64,000 nt of DNA from Pseudobutyrivibrio ruminis CF1b (GCF_000424005.1 NZ_AUJB01000008.1:558001-622000), one strand, 5' to 3'. Counted from the stretch's first letter, positions 15,536-24,370 are shown. Notes: a model not told the origin generated them from the sequence alone. Made by a program: numbers and translations.

Positions 15536-16124
15536 TACAAAAATAAAGGCTAAAAAACACTGGTATCAGTATCTTTGGATTTGGTCTATAGTGTATTTTG
15601 CACTTGGATTCTTTAACATATTATTTGCCTGGCTTGGAATGATAGATTTCATTTTGCCACTGATATTTGCAATAGTAGGCGGCAATAAATGGTTCTGTAA
15701 TAATATGTGTGGTCGTGGCCAGCTGTTTTGGGTGCTTGGCAGAAATATGAAATGTTCAAGAGGAAAACCAGCACCAAAGTGGCTTTCATCTAAATGGTTT
15801 AGATATGGATTCCTGGCATTCTTTTTAACTATGTTTGGCACAATGGTATTTCAGACATACCTGGTATTCTCTGGAGCCGGAACATTAAGAAAAGCCATCA
15901 AGCTGTTTTGGACTTTTAAGGTGCCATGGCAGTGGGCATATTCTGGAAGCGTATTTCCAGACTGGGTGGCTCAGTTTGGATTTGGATTTTACAGCTTAAT
16001 GCTCACATCCACATTGATTGGATTGATAGTTATGGTATTATACAAGGAAAGAACCTGGTGCACATTCTGCCCAATGGGTACAATGACTCAGGGAATATGT
16101 CAGCTAAAGGCAAATGAAAAATAA
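15528..16124 (+). CDS. NapH-like 4Fe-4S membrane protein
   Basis: 198 aa from ATG 15528, with AGGAGGT 5-6 nt upstream; the longer frame upstream is not translated. It has about four membrane segments (WIWSIVYFALGFFNILFAWL, FILPLIFAIVGG, the 15800s, LTSTLIGLIVMVL). Two cysteine sets, WFCNNMCGRG and TWCTFCPMG, suit a cluster-binding protein of the NapH/CcoG type. It overlaps the ferredoxin gene by 8 nt and probably takes electrons from it at the membrane. Partner unknown. Confidence 0.8.
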   Translation: MANTKIKAKKHWYQYLWIWSIVYFALGFFNILFAWLGMIDFILPLIFAIVGGNKWFCNNMCGRGQLFWVLGRNMKCSRGKPAPKWLSSKWFRYGFLAFFLTMFGTMVFQTYLVFSGAGTLRKAIKLFWTFKVPWQWAYSGSVFPDWVAQFGFGFYSLMLTSTLIGLIVMVLYKERTWCTFCPMGTMTQGICQLKANEK

Positions 16125-16139
16125 GGAGTTTAATTTAAG

Positions 16140-16508
16140 ATGGAAAGAAAAGAATTAGCAGTAGAACTTAAGCACAACGGATATAATTGTTGTCAGGCAG
16201 TACTTTGTTCATTTAAGGATGAGCTTAATTGCAGCGAAGAAGATTTAAAGAAAATGGGTGCAGCATTCGGCGTTGGAATGGGTTGCATGGAGGCTACCTG
16301 TGGTGCACTTTGCGGAGCTCAGATGGTTCTCGGAATGAAGAAGTACGAGGGCGCTCCTATTCTCAGAGACGCAGCAGCAGTTGCAAAGGCATTTGAAAGC
16401 AAATGTGGAGCTACAATCTGTAAGGAATTAAAGGGTGTCGAAACAGGTGTGGTAAAATGCGAATGTGATGATTGCGTAAGAAATGCGGTTGAAGTATTAG
16501 CTTTCTAA
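16140..16508 (+). CDS. C_GCAxxG_C_C family protein
   Basis: 122 aa. It holds the family motif: Cys at NCCQAVLCSF, GCMEATCGALCGAQMVLG, then CGATICKEL and CECDDCV. Conserved Cys and Gly suggest a bound metal or cluster. It is found in anaerobes, often near ferredoxins, and here follows the ferredoxin/NapH-like pair by 15 nt, so it is probably part of that operon. Activity not established. Confidence 0.88.
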   Translation: MERKELAVELKHNGYNCCQAVLCSFKDELNCSEEDLKKMGAAFGVGMGCMEATCGALCGAQMVLGMKKYEGAPILRDAAAVAKAFESKCGATICKELKGVETGVVKCECDDCVRNAVEVLAF

Positions 16509-16533
16509 GAATTCCATAAATAAAGATTTATAT

Positions 16534-16567
16534 AAGACCTAAGTACATTTTGTGCTTAGGTCTTTTT
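16534..16567 (+). terminator. Intrinsic terminator of the ferredoxin operon
   Basis: AAGACCTAAG / CTTAGGTCTT with an 11-nt loop and TTTTTT. The T run touches the palindrome that precedes the TetR gene. Confidence 0.9.
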
Positions 16568-16656
16568 TGACTGTAATTTTAAAATTAGTCAAAAAAGTAT
16601 TGACTTCAGTTCGAACCAGAGTTATTATGACTAAAAATAAAGATTTAGTCAAAAAG
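16567..16656 (+). promoter_or_regulatory. Promoter and probable operator of the TetR/ABC operon
   Basis: TTGACT (16600-16605) and TATTAT (16623-16628) are 17 bp apart, an excellent sigma-A promoter. An imperfect palindrome TTGACT...AGTCAA (16567-16592) sits just before it. Copies of TTAGTCAAAAA lie at 16586-16596 and 16646-16656 on both sides of the promoter. This layout suits autorepression by the TetR protein. Confidence 0.7.
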
Positions 16657-16668
16657 AGGATACCGATT

Positions 16669-17295
16669 ATGCCAAAAGTATATTCAGATGAAGAAAGAGA
16701 ACAGATAATCAAAAGACTAAAACAAACCGCCAACGAAATGATGTTGAAAAAGGGCGTGAAGAAGGCCACTGTGGATGAGATTGTAAAAAGTGCAGGAATC
16801 CCAAAGGGTACCTTCTACCTATTCTATCCATGTAAGGAAGTGTTGTTTTTTGATGCGGCTCAGGATTTCCATGAGCAGGTGGACGAGTACATTACCACAG
16901 GATTCATGAAGATAATCCAGGAGCACAATATCGACCCGGAGCAGGAGGGAGCCTTCCTGGAAGTCATCGATGAAATTGCAGATGTAATCCTTGGGGCAAT
17001 GGAGATAACTAATAATTCCTGCTTAAAGGTACTGCTTCAGCCAGAAGAGATGAATCAGGTCCTATCAAAGCTTCCTGAGGATTTGCTACAAAATCACAGA
17101 GATCAGGATACACAGATGGGAGCCGGCATCATTGCAAAAGTAGCAGCAAAAAAAGGACTTAATGTGGAGGCAGTGGTCGGTTCATTTTCCATGATTCTTT
17201 TTGGCTCAATGTATAAGCATGTTATCGGTGAGGAGAACCTTCGAGAAAGCATGAGGATGCTGATAAAAGGTCTTGTTTGGCAGATTTTAGAATAA
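16669..17295 (+). CDS. TetR/AcrR-family regulator
   Basis: 208 aa from ATG 16669, chosen because AGAGGA lies about 8 nt upstream and the promoter -10 lies at 16623. N-terminal HTH: ANEMMLKKGVKKATVDEIVKSAGIPKGTFYLFYPCKEVLFFDA. The rest is the helical ligand domain. It precedes an ABC exporter operon by 14 nt, so it probably represses both itself and the transporter, with a drug-like or peptide ligand releasing it. Confidence 0.9.
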   Translation: MPKVYSDEEREQIIKRLKQTANEMMLKKGVKKATVDEIVKSAGIPKGTFYLFYPCKEVLFFDAAQDFHEQVDEYITTGFMKIIQEHNIDPEQEGAFLEVIDEIADVILGAMEITNNSCLKVLLQPEEMNQVLSKLPEDLLQNHRDQDTQMGAGIIAKVAAKKGLNVEAVVGSFSMILFGSMYKHVIGEENLRESMRMLIKGLVWQILE

Positions 17296-17309
17296 GGAGA
17301 TTTGGGGTT

Positions 17310-18173
17310 ATGACAGACAAAAAAGTTATAGATGTAAAAAATGTATTTTTCAGTTACAGCAAGACACCATTCCTTAAGGACATTACTTTTTCTGTAAATG
17401 AAGGGGAAATTTTCGGATTCCTTGGTCCATCGGGGGCAGGAAAGAGCACGCTGCAAAAGGTCCTTACCGGTATCTGTACTGATTATCAGGGAAGTGCCAG
17501 TATCCTTGGAATCGAAAGCAAGAATCATGATAAGGACTTCTATGAGAAGATTGGTGTGGATTTCGAATTCCCAAGTCTTTTTGAAAAGCTGTCAGCCAGA
17601 GAAAATTTGGAATATTTCGCATCCCTTTATAGTGGTGAGACAAGAGATATTGATGAACTATTAAAAGAAGTGGGGCTTTATGAACACGCTGACAAGAAGG
17701 TATCTGCATTTTCCAAAGGCATGAAATCAAGGCTCAATTTTGTAAAATCTCTTATCCATAATCCTGATGTTTTGTTTTTAGATGAGCCTACAAATGGACT
17801 TGATCCTAATAATGCAAAAATCATGAAGGATTTGATACTTAAGGAAAAGGAGAAGGGCAAGACGATTATTCTTACCACTCACGACATGCATGATGCCACA
17901 GAGCTTTGCGATAGAGTGGTATTTATAGTAGATGGGCAGATGAAGGCTCTTGATACTCCACACAATTTCATCATGAGCCGCGGCGCAGCCAGAGTAACTT
18001 ACACATACATGGAAAATGGAAAAGAGCGCACGGTGAGCACCATACTTTCAGAACTGAGTGGAGATGAGATATTGAAGAATCTCATCGACGAAAATCGTAT
18101 CACATCCATTCACAGCGCAGAGCCTACATTAAACGACATTTTCATTGAAATCACAGGAACACACCTGGATTAG
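17310..18173 (+). CDS. ABC transporter ATP-binding protein (exporter)
   Basis: 287 aa from ATG 17310. Walker A GPSGAGKST (about residue 38), a signature-like SKGMKSRLNFVKSL, and Walker B DVLFLDEPTNGLDP are all present. It is the subtype seen with drug or bacteriocin exporters (CcmA-like). Two permease genes follow within 12 and 5 nt. The assembled transporter would have this ATPase dimer with the two permeases. Confidence 0.92.
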   Translation: MTDKKVIDVKNVFFSYSKTPFLKDITFSVNEGEIFGFLGPSGAGKSTLQKVLTGICTDYQGSASILGIESKNHDKDFYEKIGVDFEFPSLFEKLSARENLEYFASLYSGETRDIDELLKEVGLYEHADKKVSAFSKGMKSRLNFVKSLIHNPDVLFLDEPTNGLDPNNAKIMKDLILKEKEKGKTIILTTHDMHDATELCDRVVFIVDGQMKALDTPHNFIMSRGAARVTYTYMENGKERTVSTILSELSGDEILKNLIDENRITSIHSAEPTLNDIFIEITGTHLD

Positions 18174-18184
18174 AGGTAGCTATC

Positions 18185-18865
18185 ATGAGACAAACAAACG
18201 TAATTAAGGGCGACATTGTTTTCCAGTGGAAATATGGATTTTACCTGTTGTATCTGCTGGTTATCCTGGTATACATGATTATCTTTTCATTCTTCACTGG
18301 AGATACCAAGAACCTGATTGTGTCATGCTGTGTATATTCCGACCCGGCATCCATGGGCATGTTCTTCATGGGCGCCCTAATTCTACTGGAAAAGAGTCAG
18401 CACATAACCAATTCGATTATTGTATCTCCTGTAACACCAAGGGAATATATAGCAGGGAAGGTCCTTTCATTTGCACTGATTTCATTGATAGTGGGAGCTA
18501 TACTGATTCTATTTGGCCACACGGATAATTATTTCCTGTGCATGCTTGGAATTCTTACCGGCTCAGTTCTTTTCAGCCTGTGCGGTGTAATTGTGGGAAC
18601 TATGGTAAATACTCTTAACCAATATATTTTAGGCACAGTTCCTTTTGAGCTTGTAGGATTCGCTCCAGTCATTGCATATAGAGTGGGATTAATGTGGGAC
18701 AATCCGCTGATGCTGATTCATCCGGGATGTGCAGCAATGAGATTAATCGAAGGCAAGGCGGATATGCTTGTTATGTCGCTGATTAGTTTGGCTGTGTGGA
18801 TTTGCATTTTATACGTGATAGCAAACAAATGCGTTGTCAGGATGTACAAAAGGGTAGGAGAGTGA
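18185..18865 (+). CDS. ABC exporter permease 1
   Basis: 226 aa with about six membrane segments, beginning WKYGFYLLYLLVILVYMIIFSFFTG. It resembles ABC-2 type permeases (short loop, STMITGSV-like pattern SPVTPREYIAGKVLSFALI). It follows the ATPase gene by 11 nt and precedes permease 2 by 4 nt. Confidence 0.85.
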   Translation: MRQTNVIKGDIVFQWKYGFYLLYLLVILVYMIIFSFFTGDTKNLIVSCCVYSDPASMGMFFMGALILLEKSQHITNSIIVSPVTPREYIAGKVLSFALISLIVGAILILFGHTDNYFLCMLGILTGSVLFSLCGVIVGTMVNTLNQYILGTVPFELVGFAPVIAYRVGLMWDNPLMLIHPGCAAMRLIEGKADMLVMSLISLAVWICILYVIANKCVVRMYKRVGE

Positions 18866-18869
18866 GAAA

Positions 18870-19583
18870 ATGAACGCAACATGTAAGATGTTTAAATACA
18901 TGACAAAAGAAATTACCAGAGACTACATGATGATTATGCTTGTGGTCACACCTTTTCTCGTGGGAGCGCTGTTTAGATTTGGAGTGCCTCTATTGGAATC
19001 AAAGGTGCTTGCCGGTTTTGGGTACGGAGATGCAATAAAACCATACTACGAGCTTTTCAGCTGGCTTCTTGCCATGTTGACTGGAATGATGTTTGCTTTT
19101 GTGGGCGGGCTGGTGGTACTTGGAGAAATCGATGAGGGAATAGCCAGATATATATTGATAACTCCGCCCGGAGAAAGAGGCTATCTCTTTTCAAGAATAG
19201 TAATGCCAGCTTTGATATCAGGCGTTATGTCAGCCTTTCTTGTGGTTTTATTTGCTCTTACGCCACTGAGCATTACTAAGCTTCTTGTGATGGTTGTTTC
19301 AACGACTTTATGCGGGATAATTACAGCCTTCATTGTGGTAGCTATATCTTCAAATAAAGTGGAGGGAATGGCTGTAGGAAAGATTTCTGGTTTATTTGGA
19401 ATCACATTTTTTGCGCCAATTATACTGAAGGGAATGGTGAGATACCTGTTTTTCATTTTCCCAATGTATCATGTGGGTGTTTGGTCAAATGGTGGTTCAG
19501 TAATAAGCCTTGCAATTTCAGCAGTCCTTTTTGTTATCTGGGTTATGGCACTGTATAAGCTCTTCCGTAGAAAATTCAATTAG
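18870..19583 (+). CDS. ABC exporter permease 2
   Basis: 237 aa with about six membrane segments (MIMLVVTPFLVGALFRF; LLAMLTGMMFAFVGGLVVLG; ISGVMSAFLVVLFAL; and others). It is an ABC-2-like permease, coded right after permease 1. With the ATPase it forms a heteromeric exporter under the TetR gene. Substrate unknown. Confidence 0.85.
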   Translation: MNATCKMFKYMTKEITRDYMMIMLVVTPFLVGALFRFGVPLLESKVLAGFGYGDAIKPYYELFSWLLAMLTGMMFAFVGGLVVLGEIDEGIARYILITPPGERGYLFSRIVMPALISGVMSAFLVVLFALTPLSITKLLVMVVSTTLCGIITAFIVVAISSNKVEGMAVGKISGLFGITFFAPIILKGMVRYLFFIFPMYHVGVWSNGGSVISLAISAVLFVIWVMALYKLFRRKFN

Positions 19584-19604
19584 ACAAATATAGGGGGGAA
19601 CGAT

Positions 19605-20075
19605 ATGGAAATAAAATATAAAAAACTTTCAGAATCAGAACTTGAAACATTCATTGATATGAGAATAAATCAGCTGACAGAGGAATATACTTCAGAAGAC
19701 AGGGAAGTGCCAAAGGGTGTAGATTTAAAATCAGCTCTTTTCGATTATTATCATAGGCATATGGCCGATGGTACATTTGTGTCATGGCTTGCCATGGACG
19801 GGGATAAGATTATTGGAACAAGCGGCATGTCTTTTGTGGAAAAGCCACCTTATTTCACATGCACATCAGGAAAGCTGGGCCTTCTTTCAAGCATGTACAC
19901 TAACCCTGATTATAGACGCATGGGAATAGCCAAGGAGCTTCTTGATCGTGTGGTAAATGAGGCTAGAAACTATGGCTGTGGGGCAGTCCATATCACTGCG
20001 TCGGACATGGGAGTGAAGCTGTACACTGCATATGGCTTCAAACATAACGGTAATTTTATGATGTATAACTTGTAA
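19605..20075 (+). CDS. GNAT-family N-acetyltransferase
   Basis: 156 aa. The acetyl-CoA loop is visible in SSMYTNPDYRRMGIAKELLDRVVNEARNYGC, and the C-terminus LYTAYGFKHNGNFMMY is typical. It lies 21 nt after the exporter operon with its own GGGGG-type ribosome site, so it may belong to it and modify the exported compound. Substrate not known. Confidence 0.88.
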   Translation: MEIKYKKLSESELETFIDMRINQLTEEYTSEDREVPKGVDLKSALFDYYHRHMADGTFVSWLAMDGDKIIGTSGMSFVEKPPYFTCTSGKLGLLSSMYTNPDYRRMGIAKELLDRVVNEARNYGCGAVHITASDMGVKLYTAYGFKHNGNFMMYNL

Positions 20076-20187
20076 AAATTATGATGCCAGCTAACAAATA
20101 AATAATGAAATAAAAAGTAAAGAAATGTCACAATGATATTGAATCATATCGAGAGTGGAGAGATGTTGTTGTATAGGAGGTAGTGTC

Positions 20188-20293
20188 ATGACTGAGATTG
20201 AAATTAGAGAAATACGTGAAGCAATGTGATGAGGCTATCCGTCAGGTAGAGGGAATTAGAAGAGAATTGGAAGGAAGATTGAGACAGAGATGA
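20188..20293 (+). pseudogene. Small helical ORF broken by a 1-nt shift
   Basis: ATG 20188 has TAGGAGG 8 nt upstream. The first frame reads MTEIEIRE and stops after 13 codons. The neighbouring frame continues sensibly (YVKQCDEAIRQVEGIRRELE, then GRLRQR) to TGA at 20291. One extra A in GAGAAATACG would explain it. The rest of the 290-bp gap 20076-20364 shows nothing else. Confidence 0.4.
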
Positions 20294-20336
20294 TAATCAC
20301 ACAGATAGCATCTAAAAATATTATGTAAATTAGAAG

Positions 20337-20366
20337 AAGCTGGCAGGTTAACCGCCAGCTTTCTTT
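20337..20366 (+). terminator. Terminator between convergent genes
   Basis: AAGCTGGC / GCCAGCTT with a 9-nt loop and TTCTTTATT; it also ends the convergent minus-strand gene. Confidence 0.8.
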
Positions 20367-20949
20367 ATTCAAAATCCTTTATAACATCCATATCATAGCC
20401 CCAGCGTTTATAGTCTTTCTTAAGCTGCTCATAAGCATAGCGGGCATATTGATATTTATCGTCTTTTCCAATTTCAATAGCACAATCCAGCTTTCCATGA
20501 ACTTCTTCAGAACGCCAAATGGCTTCTTCTACAGTTAGTCCATTAAGCTCAGTTTCTGCAGTAATTATAAAAATCTCTTTGTAACCGAGAGAATAGAGTA
20601 GATCATTATACATTTTCTTTTCCACTTCAGAGCAAGGCTCATATAAGAATATGAGTGCCTTAGTAGATCTTCTTAGGAGAATGCGTTTTCCGTTGATGGT
20701 ATATATGTACTTTTGAATAAAGTACTTAAATAACATATGTGCTGCTGTGTAATCGGCCAGCTTTCCCATAACGATAGGGATACATAAGTCCAAGTACTCG
20801 TCATTAGGACTGATATTTGTACATTCGCTTCCTATAGCGGCTACTATATCTGTATTTTTACGAAATGCCATGAGACACTTTTCAGAAAAGATCTCTCTGG
20901 TCTTGTAGTTGTATATTTTTATATCAGCTGCTGAATCAAAAAATGCCAT
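20365..20949 (-). CDS. Degenerate MreB/actin-like protein
   Basis: 194 aa on the minus strand. The first two thirds follow the MreB outline: a DSAADIKIYNYKTREIF start, an acidic turn, then VMGKLADYTAAHMLFKYFIQKY, then ALIFLYEPCSEVEKKMYNDLLYSLGYKEIFIIT. This is the order of the phosphate 1, connecting and interface segments of MreB (VVI-x-DF-x-V-x-x-ML-x-YF and V-P-x-x-I-T-EVE-x-R). The usual DLGT phosphate loop is replaced by DSAA and the C-terminal third of MreB is missing. It could be a paralogue that no longer binds ATP, or a remnant. Confidence 0.55.
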   Translation of the reverse strand: MAFFDSAADIKIYNYKTREIFSEKCLMAFRKNTDIVAAIGSECTNISPNDEYLDLCIPIVMGKLADYTAAHMLFKYFIQKYIYTINGKRILLRRSTKALIFLYEPCSEVEKKMYNDLLYSLGYKEIFIITAETELNGLTVEEAIWRSEEVHGKLDCAIEIGKDDKYQYARYAYEQLKKDYKRWGYDMDVIKDFE

Positions 20950-21134
20950 ACGAATCTCCTTATTAATTTGATTATTGATGATTTATTATAGCATGACTGA
21001 ATGAATATTTTCTATTTGCTGGGAGTAATAGTCTAAATTACAGCTTTATTCTTGTATGTGAAAATAGTTGAAAACACATCAATATTGATGTATTTTGAAT
21101 ATAGAATATTTGTGGGTTTTTAAAGGAGCTGAAG

Positions 21135-21425
21135 ATGTTAGTAAAGAGTAATGCAGATCAAGAAAAGAGGATAGTGGAGCAACTCATTGACGATGATCCT
21201 GAGTTACTTAGACAGCATGAGTTATTTAAGGCTGAAATGGCATTTAAGCAGGAATTGATTGACGCTAGAAAGAAGAATAAGCTTACACAGAAGGATGTTA
21301 GTAAATTAAGTGGATTATCTCAACAGGCTGTTAGTAGAATGGAAAAAGGTGCTGGTGGAACACTTGAGACTATTATTAGATATTTGAGTTCTATGGGATA
21401 TTCGTTATCGATTAAAAAGAACTAA
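21135..21425 (+). CDS. XRE-family HTH protein, HigA-like
   Basis: 96 aa with TTAAAGGAG before the ATG. HTH: QELIDARKKNKLTQKDVSKLSGLSQQAVSRMEKG, with a helical lead of about 35 residues. It resembles antitoxins of the HigA type, but no toxin gene is adjacent on its 5' side. It ends at a strong terminator; the gene pair at 21612 follows. Confidence 0.82.
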   Translation: MLVKSNADQEKRIVEQLIDDDPELLRQHELFKAEMAFKQELIDARKKNKLTQKDVSKLSGLSQQAVSRMEKGAGGTLETIIRYLSSMGYSLSIKKN

Positions 21426-21442
21426 CTTATATGATTACGTTG

Positions 21443-21478
21443 AAAGCCGAAGGATTTTGTGACCCTTTGGCTTTTTTT
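21443..21478 (+). terminator. Intrinsic terminator
   Basis: AAAGCCGAAGG / CCCTTTGGCTTT with a T run, 18 nt after the XRE gene. Confidence 0.85.
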
Positions 21479-21611
21479 ATTTTGGTGAAATAATTATTCC
21501 TCAAAATAAGAAAAATAGTGCTTAAAGATTCGCGGAAGAGGATATATACTATTTTCATACGGTTATTTAGAATTTAATTATCAAATAACAAGAAAAGAGG
21601 GGTAGGTAAAA

Positions 21612-22694
21612 ATGAAATGTCAAAAATGTGGTGCTAATGTTGGTTTTAAAGATGAGTTTTGTCCAGCATGTGGAGAAAAAATTGAGGGTAAAAAATATGG
21701 ATTTTCAATCAATACTGAGCAGATTAAGGAAATGTCAGCAACAGCGTCTAAAGTCGGTGGTGAGATGTTAAAGAATGCATCGGCTACTTTATCAGAGAAA
21801 GCATCAGAAGCTAAAGATGCAGCCTTTGAAATGAAGGATGATATTACTGCTAAGATTACTGAGTTAGACAGAATGCTTGAAGGCTCTATTACTGAATACA
21901 ACGATGCATATACACTTATGAATGATAAGGGAATGCAGTTATATATTCAGAGGTGTAGATCAATCGACAATATCAATAACGTTGAACTTTTAGTAAATAG
22001 TATTGCTAATCATCCAAAGAGTTTTGATACAGATTTTGAAGAAATAAATGTAAATAGAAAGAAGTTTGTGGAAGCATGTGAATTTGCCGAGAAGGAAGTT
22101 CAAGCAGCAAGAAACGCAGCTGGAGGTGCTGGTGCTGGATTAGCAGCAGGAGCAACTGTAGCGTTTATGGCGCCAACAGCTGCTATGTGGATTGCAACAA
22201 CTTTTGGCGTTGCGTCAACGGGAACTGCAATTTCAACTCTTACTGGAGCTGCAGCTACCAATGCAGCACTAGCCTGGTTAGGCGGAGGCGCACTTGCTGC
22301 AGGCGGTGGCGGTATAGCAGGGGGAAATGCTTTGTTGGCTTTAGCAGGACCAGTAGGTTGGACAATTGCAGGAGCATCATTGCTAACATCTATTATTCTC
22401 TTTACGAAGAATAAGGCTAAGTTAAATAAAGAAAAGAATGAAGAAATTGATTCTGTAAAGAAGAATACAGAACGTATCAAAGAGATGGATGCAGCTATTC
22501 TTGATATTTTAAATCAGACAATTGATATTAGAGAAAAAGTTGCTGCAAATTATCAGGATTGCCTTGCTTTATTTAACGGTGATTATTCAACATTTACTGA
22601 AGAAGATAAGCTTAAGCTTGGCTCAATGGTGAATCTTACAAAGGCTTTATCAGTTCTATATCAGAAGCAGGTTAATCAGGAGGAAACTGAATAA
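21612..22694 (+). CDS. Zinc-ribbon protein with a glycine-zipper membrane segment
   Basis: 360 aa. N-terminal zinc ribbon: MKCQKCGANVGFKDEFCPACGE (CxxC then CxxC). A long amphipathic helical part follows (residues 35-165). Residues about 165-265 are extremely rich in Ala/Gly with hydrophobic stretches (AAGATVAFMAPTAAMWIATT; GGGALAAGGGGIAGGNALLA; GPVGWTIAGASLLTSIILF), which suggests a membrane-inserting hairpin. A charged coiled part closes the protein. The next gene starts at its last base (TAATG), so the two are coupled. No family name is clear to me. Confidence 0.7.
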   Translation: MKCQKCGANVGFKDEFCPACGEKIEGKKYGFSINTEQIKEMSATASKVGGEMLKNASATLSEKASEAKDAAFEMKDDITAKITELDRMLEGSITEYNDAYTLMNDKGMQLYIQRCRSIDNINNVELLVNSIANHPKSFDTDFEEINVNRKKFVEACEFAEKEVQAARNAAGGAGAGLAAGATVAFMAPTAAMWIATTFGVASTGTAISTLTGAAATNAALAWLGGGALAAGGGGIAGGNALLALAGPVGWTIAGASLLTSIILFTKNKAKLNKEKNEEIDSVKKNTERIKEMDAAILDILNQTIDIREKVAANYQDCLALFNGDYSTFTEEDKLKLGSMVNLTKALSVLYQKQVNQEETE

Positions 22695-23557
22695 TGATTG
22701 AGGATATTATTAAGGATGTAACCTATGAGTATATTCAGAAATCAGAGATAGGTGAAAAACTTCAACCTGCTTTTCAGTCATTACAAAAAGCACAGGAAGC
22801 AACCATAGCATATGTGAATGATGATAGCTCAGATACATTAAAGAAAATACGTATTGGAACAATACTAACTTTTTCGATTATCAGTAAATGTGTTTCAGGA
22901 AAATCCGTTAAGCAATTTGATTCAAAGGATTGGAATGATATAGCTGCAAGTGTAGCTGAATATGCTGTAATAGAAGGTGATGAAAGATATAGCATTTGCA
23001 TTTTTTCTATGTATGCAGATTATGTTGATGCTTCAGCTAATTTATTGGAGAGTAGTGGAATTGATACTGCAAAATGTGATGCAATAAGGGCTTTATCAGA
23101 AAGGGTTAGACTTCTGACTGATGAATTTATTCAGCAAAATATCACAGAAGTAGATTATACTGAACAGTGTCTATGGATATTGCTTGAGGCGATGATAAAG
23201 TTTTTATGTACATATACTAATCTTTATATTTCAGATGATAAAGCTGAATTCATTGAGAATGCAGCGATGTTTGCATTTGAGTATGGTAGATACACTTTAT
23301 ACAAGCAAGAGCAGGAAATTCTTCAGTTATACTTAGAACATCAGTGCCAACTTGATAATGAGTTAGAGCAGAAGCTTTCTGATTACAATAAGGCTCTTAA
23401 ACAGAAGCAGGAAGAATTCAACAGACTTATCGAAGATGCTTATAGTCCAGATATTATGAATCGATTAAAGTCGTCTGTGAGCGTTGCTAGAAATGTAGGC
23501 GTAGACGAAGAAGAGATTTTAGATTCAGTGGATAAGGTGGATGATTTCTTCTCTTAA
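22694..23557 (+). CDS. Helical partner protein of the zinc-ribbon gene
   Basis: 287 aa, nearly all helical and acidic. There is no signal peptide. It has a late coiled-coil-like stretch (LSDYNKALKQKQEEFNRLIEDAY). ATG 22694 overlaps the stop of the zinc-ribbon gene by one base, so both products are probably made in step and may bind each other. Function unknown. Confidence 0.65.
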   Translation: MIEDIIKDVTYEYIQKSEIGEKLQPAFQSLQKAQEATIAYVNDDSSDTLKKIRIGTILTFSIISKCVSGKSVKQFDSKDWNDIAASVAEYAVIEGDERYSICIFSMYADYVDASANLLESSGIDTAKCDAIRALSERVRLLTDEFIQQNITEVDYTEQCLWILLEAMIKFLCTYTNLYISDDKAEFIENAAMFAFEYGRYTLYKQEQEILQLYLEHQCQLDNELEQKLSDYNKALKQKQEEFNRLIEDAYSPDIMNRLKSSVSVARNVGVDEEEILDSVDKVDDFFS

Positions 23558-23564
23558 AAATATG

Positions 23565-23605
23565 AAAAGCATTCCGAGGCAATGAAGGGCGACGGAATGC
23601 TTTTT
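23565..23605 (+). terminator. Bidirectional terminator
   Basis: AAAAGCATTCCG / CGGAATGCTTTTT between the zinc-ribbon operon and the convergent DUF4230 gene. Confidence 0.88.
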
Positions 23606-23620
23606 ATAATTATAGGTTTA

Positions 23621-24370
23621 TTATTGCCAATCAAATTGAATCACATAATTATCTACTAAACCAGAAACTGTCAGGAGACCTTCTAATGCATTCTCGGTGT
23701 TAGTTCTGGCTTCTTTCCAAAAATCGTTTTTCTGATTTAATTTCTCTTCTTCTCGAGTCTTTAAGCTATCCTGAAAATCGGCATAATCAGAGAGATTTAC
23801 TTTTGTAAATACAGAAGATTTTACATCATATGACTGGAAGTTATCTGTATCCATTTCATGATATAGAACTTTTAATTCTGGCATTTGAACAATTATCTTG
23901 TGATGTTCATTGTCAATATCAAAATTGATATCTTCTATATTTAATCCAACACCTATTGTTCCAGAGCAAACATATACTTGTTGATTCTTAGTTAATGGAA
24001 TTGAAATGCTTGTATTAAAAAACTTTTTATCTTTTTCAAATTGACCAGCGTCAGTGTAATAATATTTGTAAGAAACAAGTTCTTTTGCAGGAGCAATTAC
24101 TTCTCGTAAAGTAGCTGCTGTGATTTCTACCTCTGGATTAACTTGGATTTGTCCTTCTTCAGAAGCTGGAATATCCAGAGAATTTTTTAAATCAATCAAG
24201 GCTTTCTTCTCATGTAGACTCATTCCTACAAAAAGGACAATGAATAATAAGACCACAAGCCCAACTGTCATTAATTTCGTTTTGGAAAGTGCAATGTTCA
24301 CAGAATCACTTTTTACTTTTTCAGAAGTTTCTTCAATATTTTCCTGATTTGTTTTTTTCTCATCAGCCAT
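23621..24370 (-). CDS. DUF4230-domain membrane-anchored protein
   Basis: 249 aa on the minus strand. A single membrane segment (KLMTVGLVVLLFIVLFVGMSL, about residues 31-52) follows a charged N-tail. The DUF4230 domain covers about residues 85-245 (LVSYKYYYTDAGQFEKDKKFF, DFDIDNEHHKIIVQMPELKVL). A second DUF4230 protein is coded at 49161. The domain probably faces outside; its function is not established. Confidence 0.82.
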   Translation of the reverse strand: MADEKKTNQENIEETSEKVKSDSVNIALSKTKLMTVGLVVLLFIVLFVGMSLHEKKALIDLKNSLDIPASEEGQIQVNPEVEITAATLREVIAPAKELVSYKYYYTDAGQFEKDKKFFNTSISIPLTKNQQVYVCSGTIGVGLNIEDINFDIDNEHHKIIVQMPELKVLYHEMDTDNFQSYDVKSSVFTKVNLSDYADFQDSLKTREEEKLNQKNDFWKEARTNTENALEGLLTVSGLVDNYVIQFDWQ

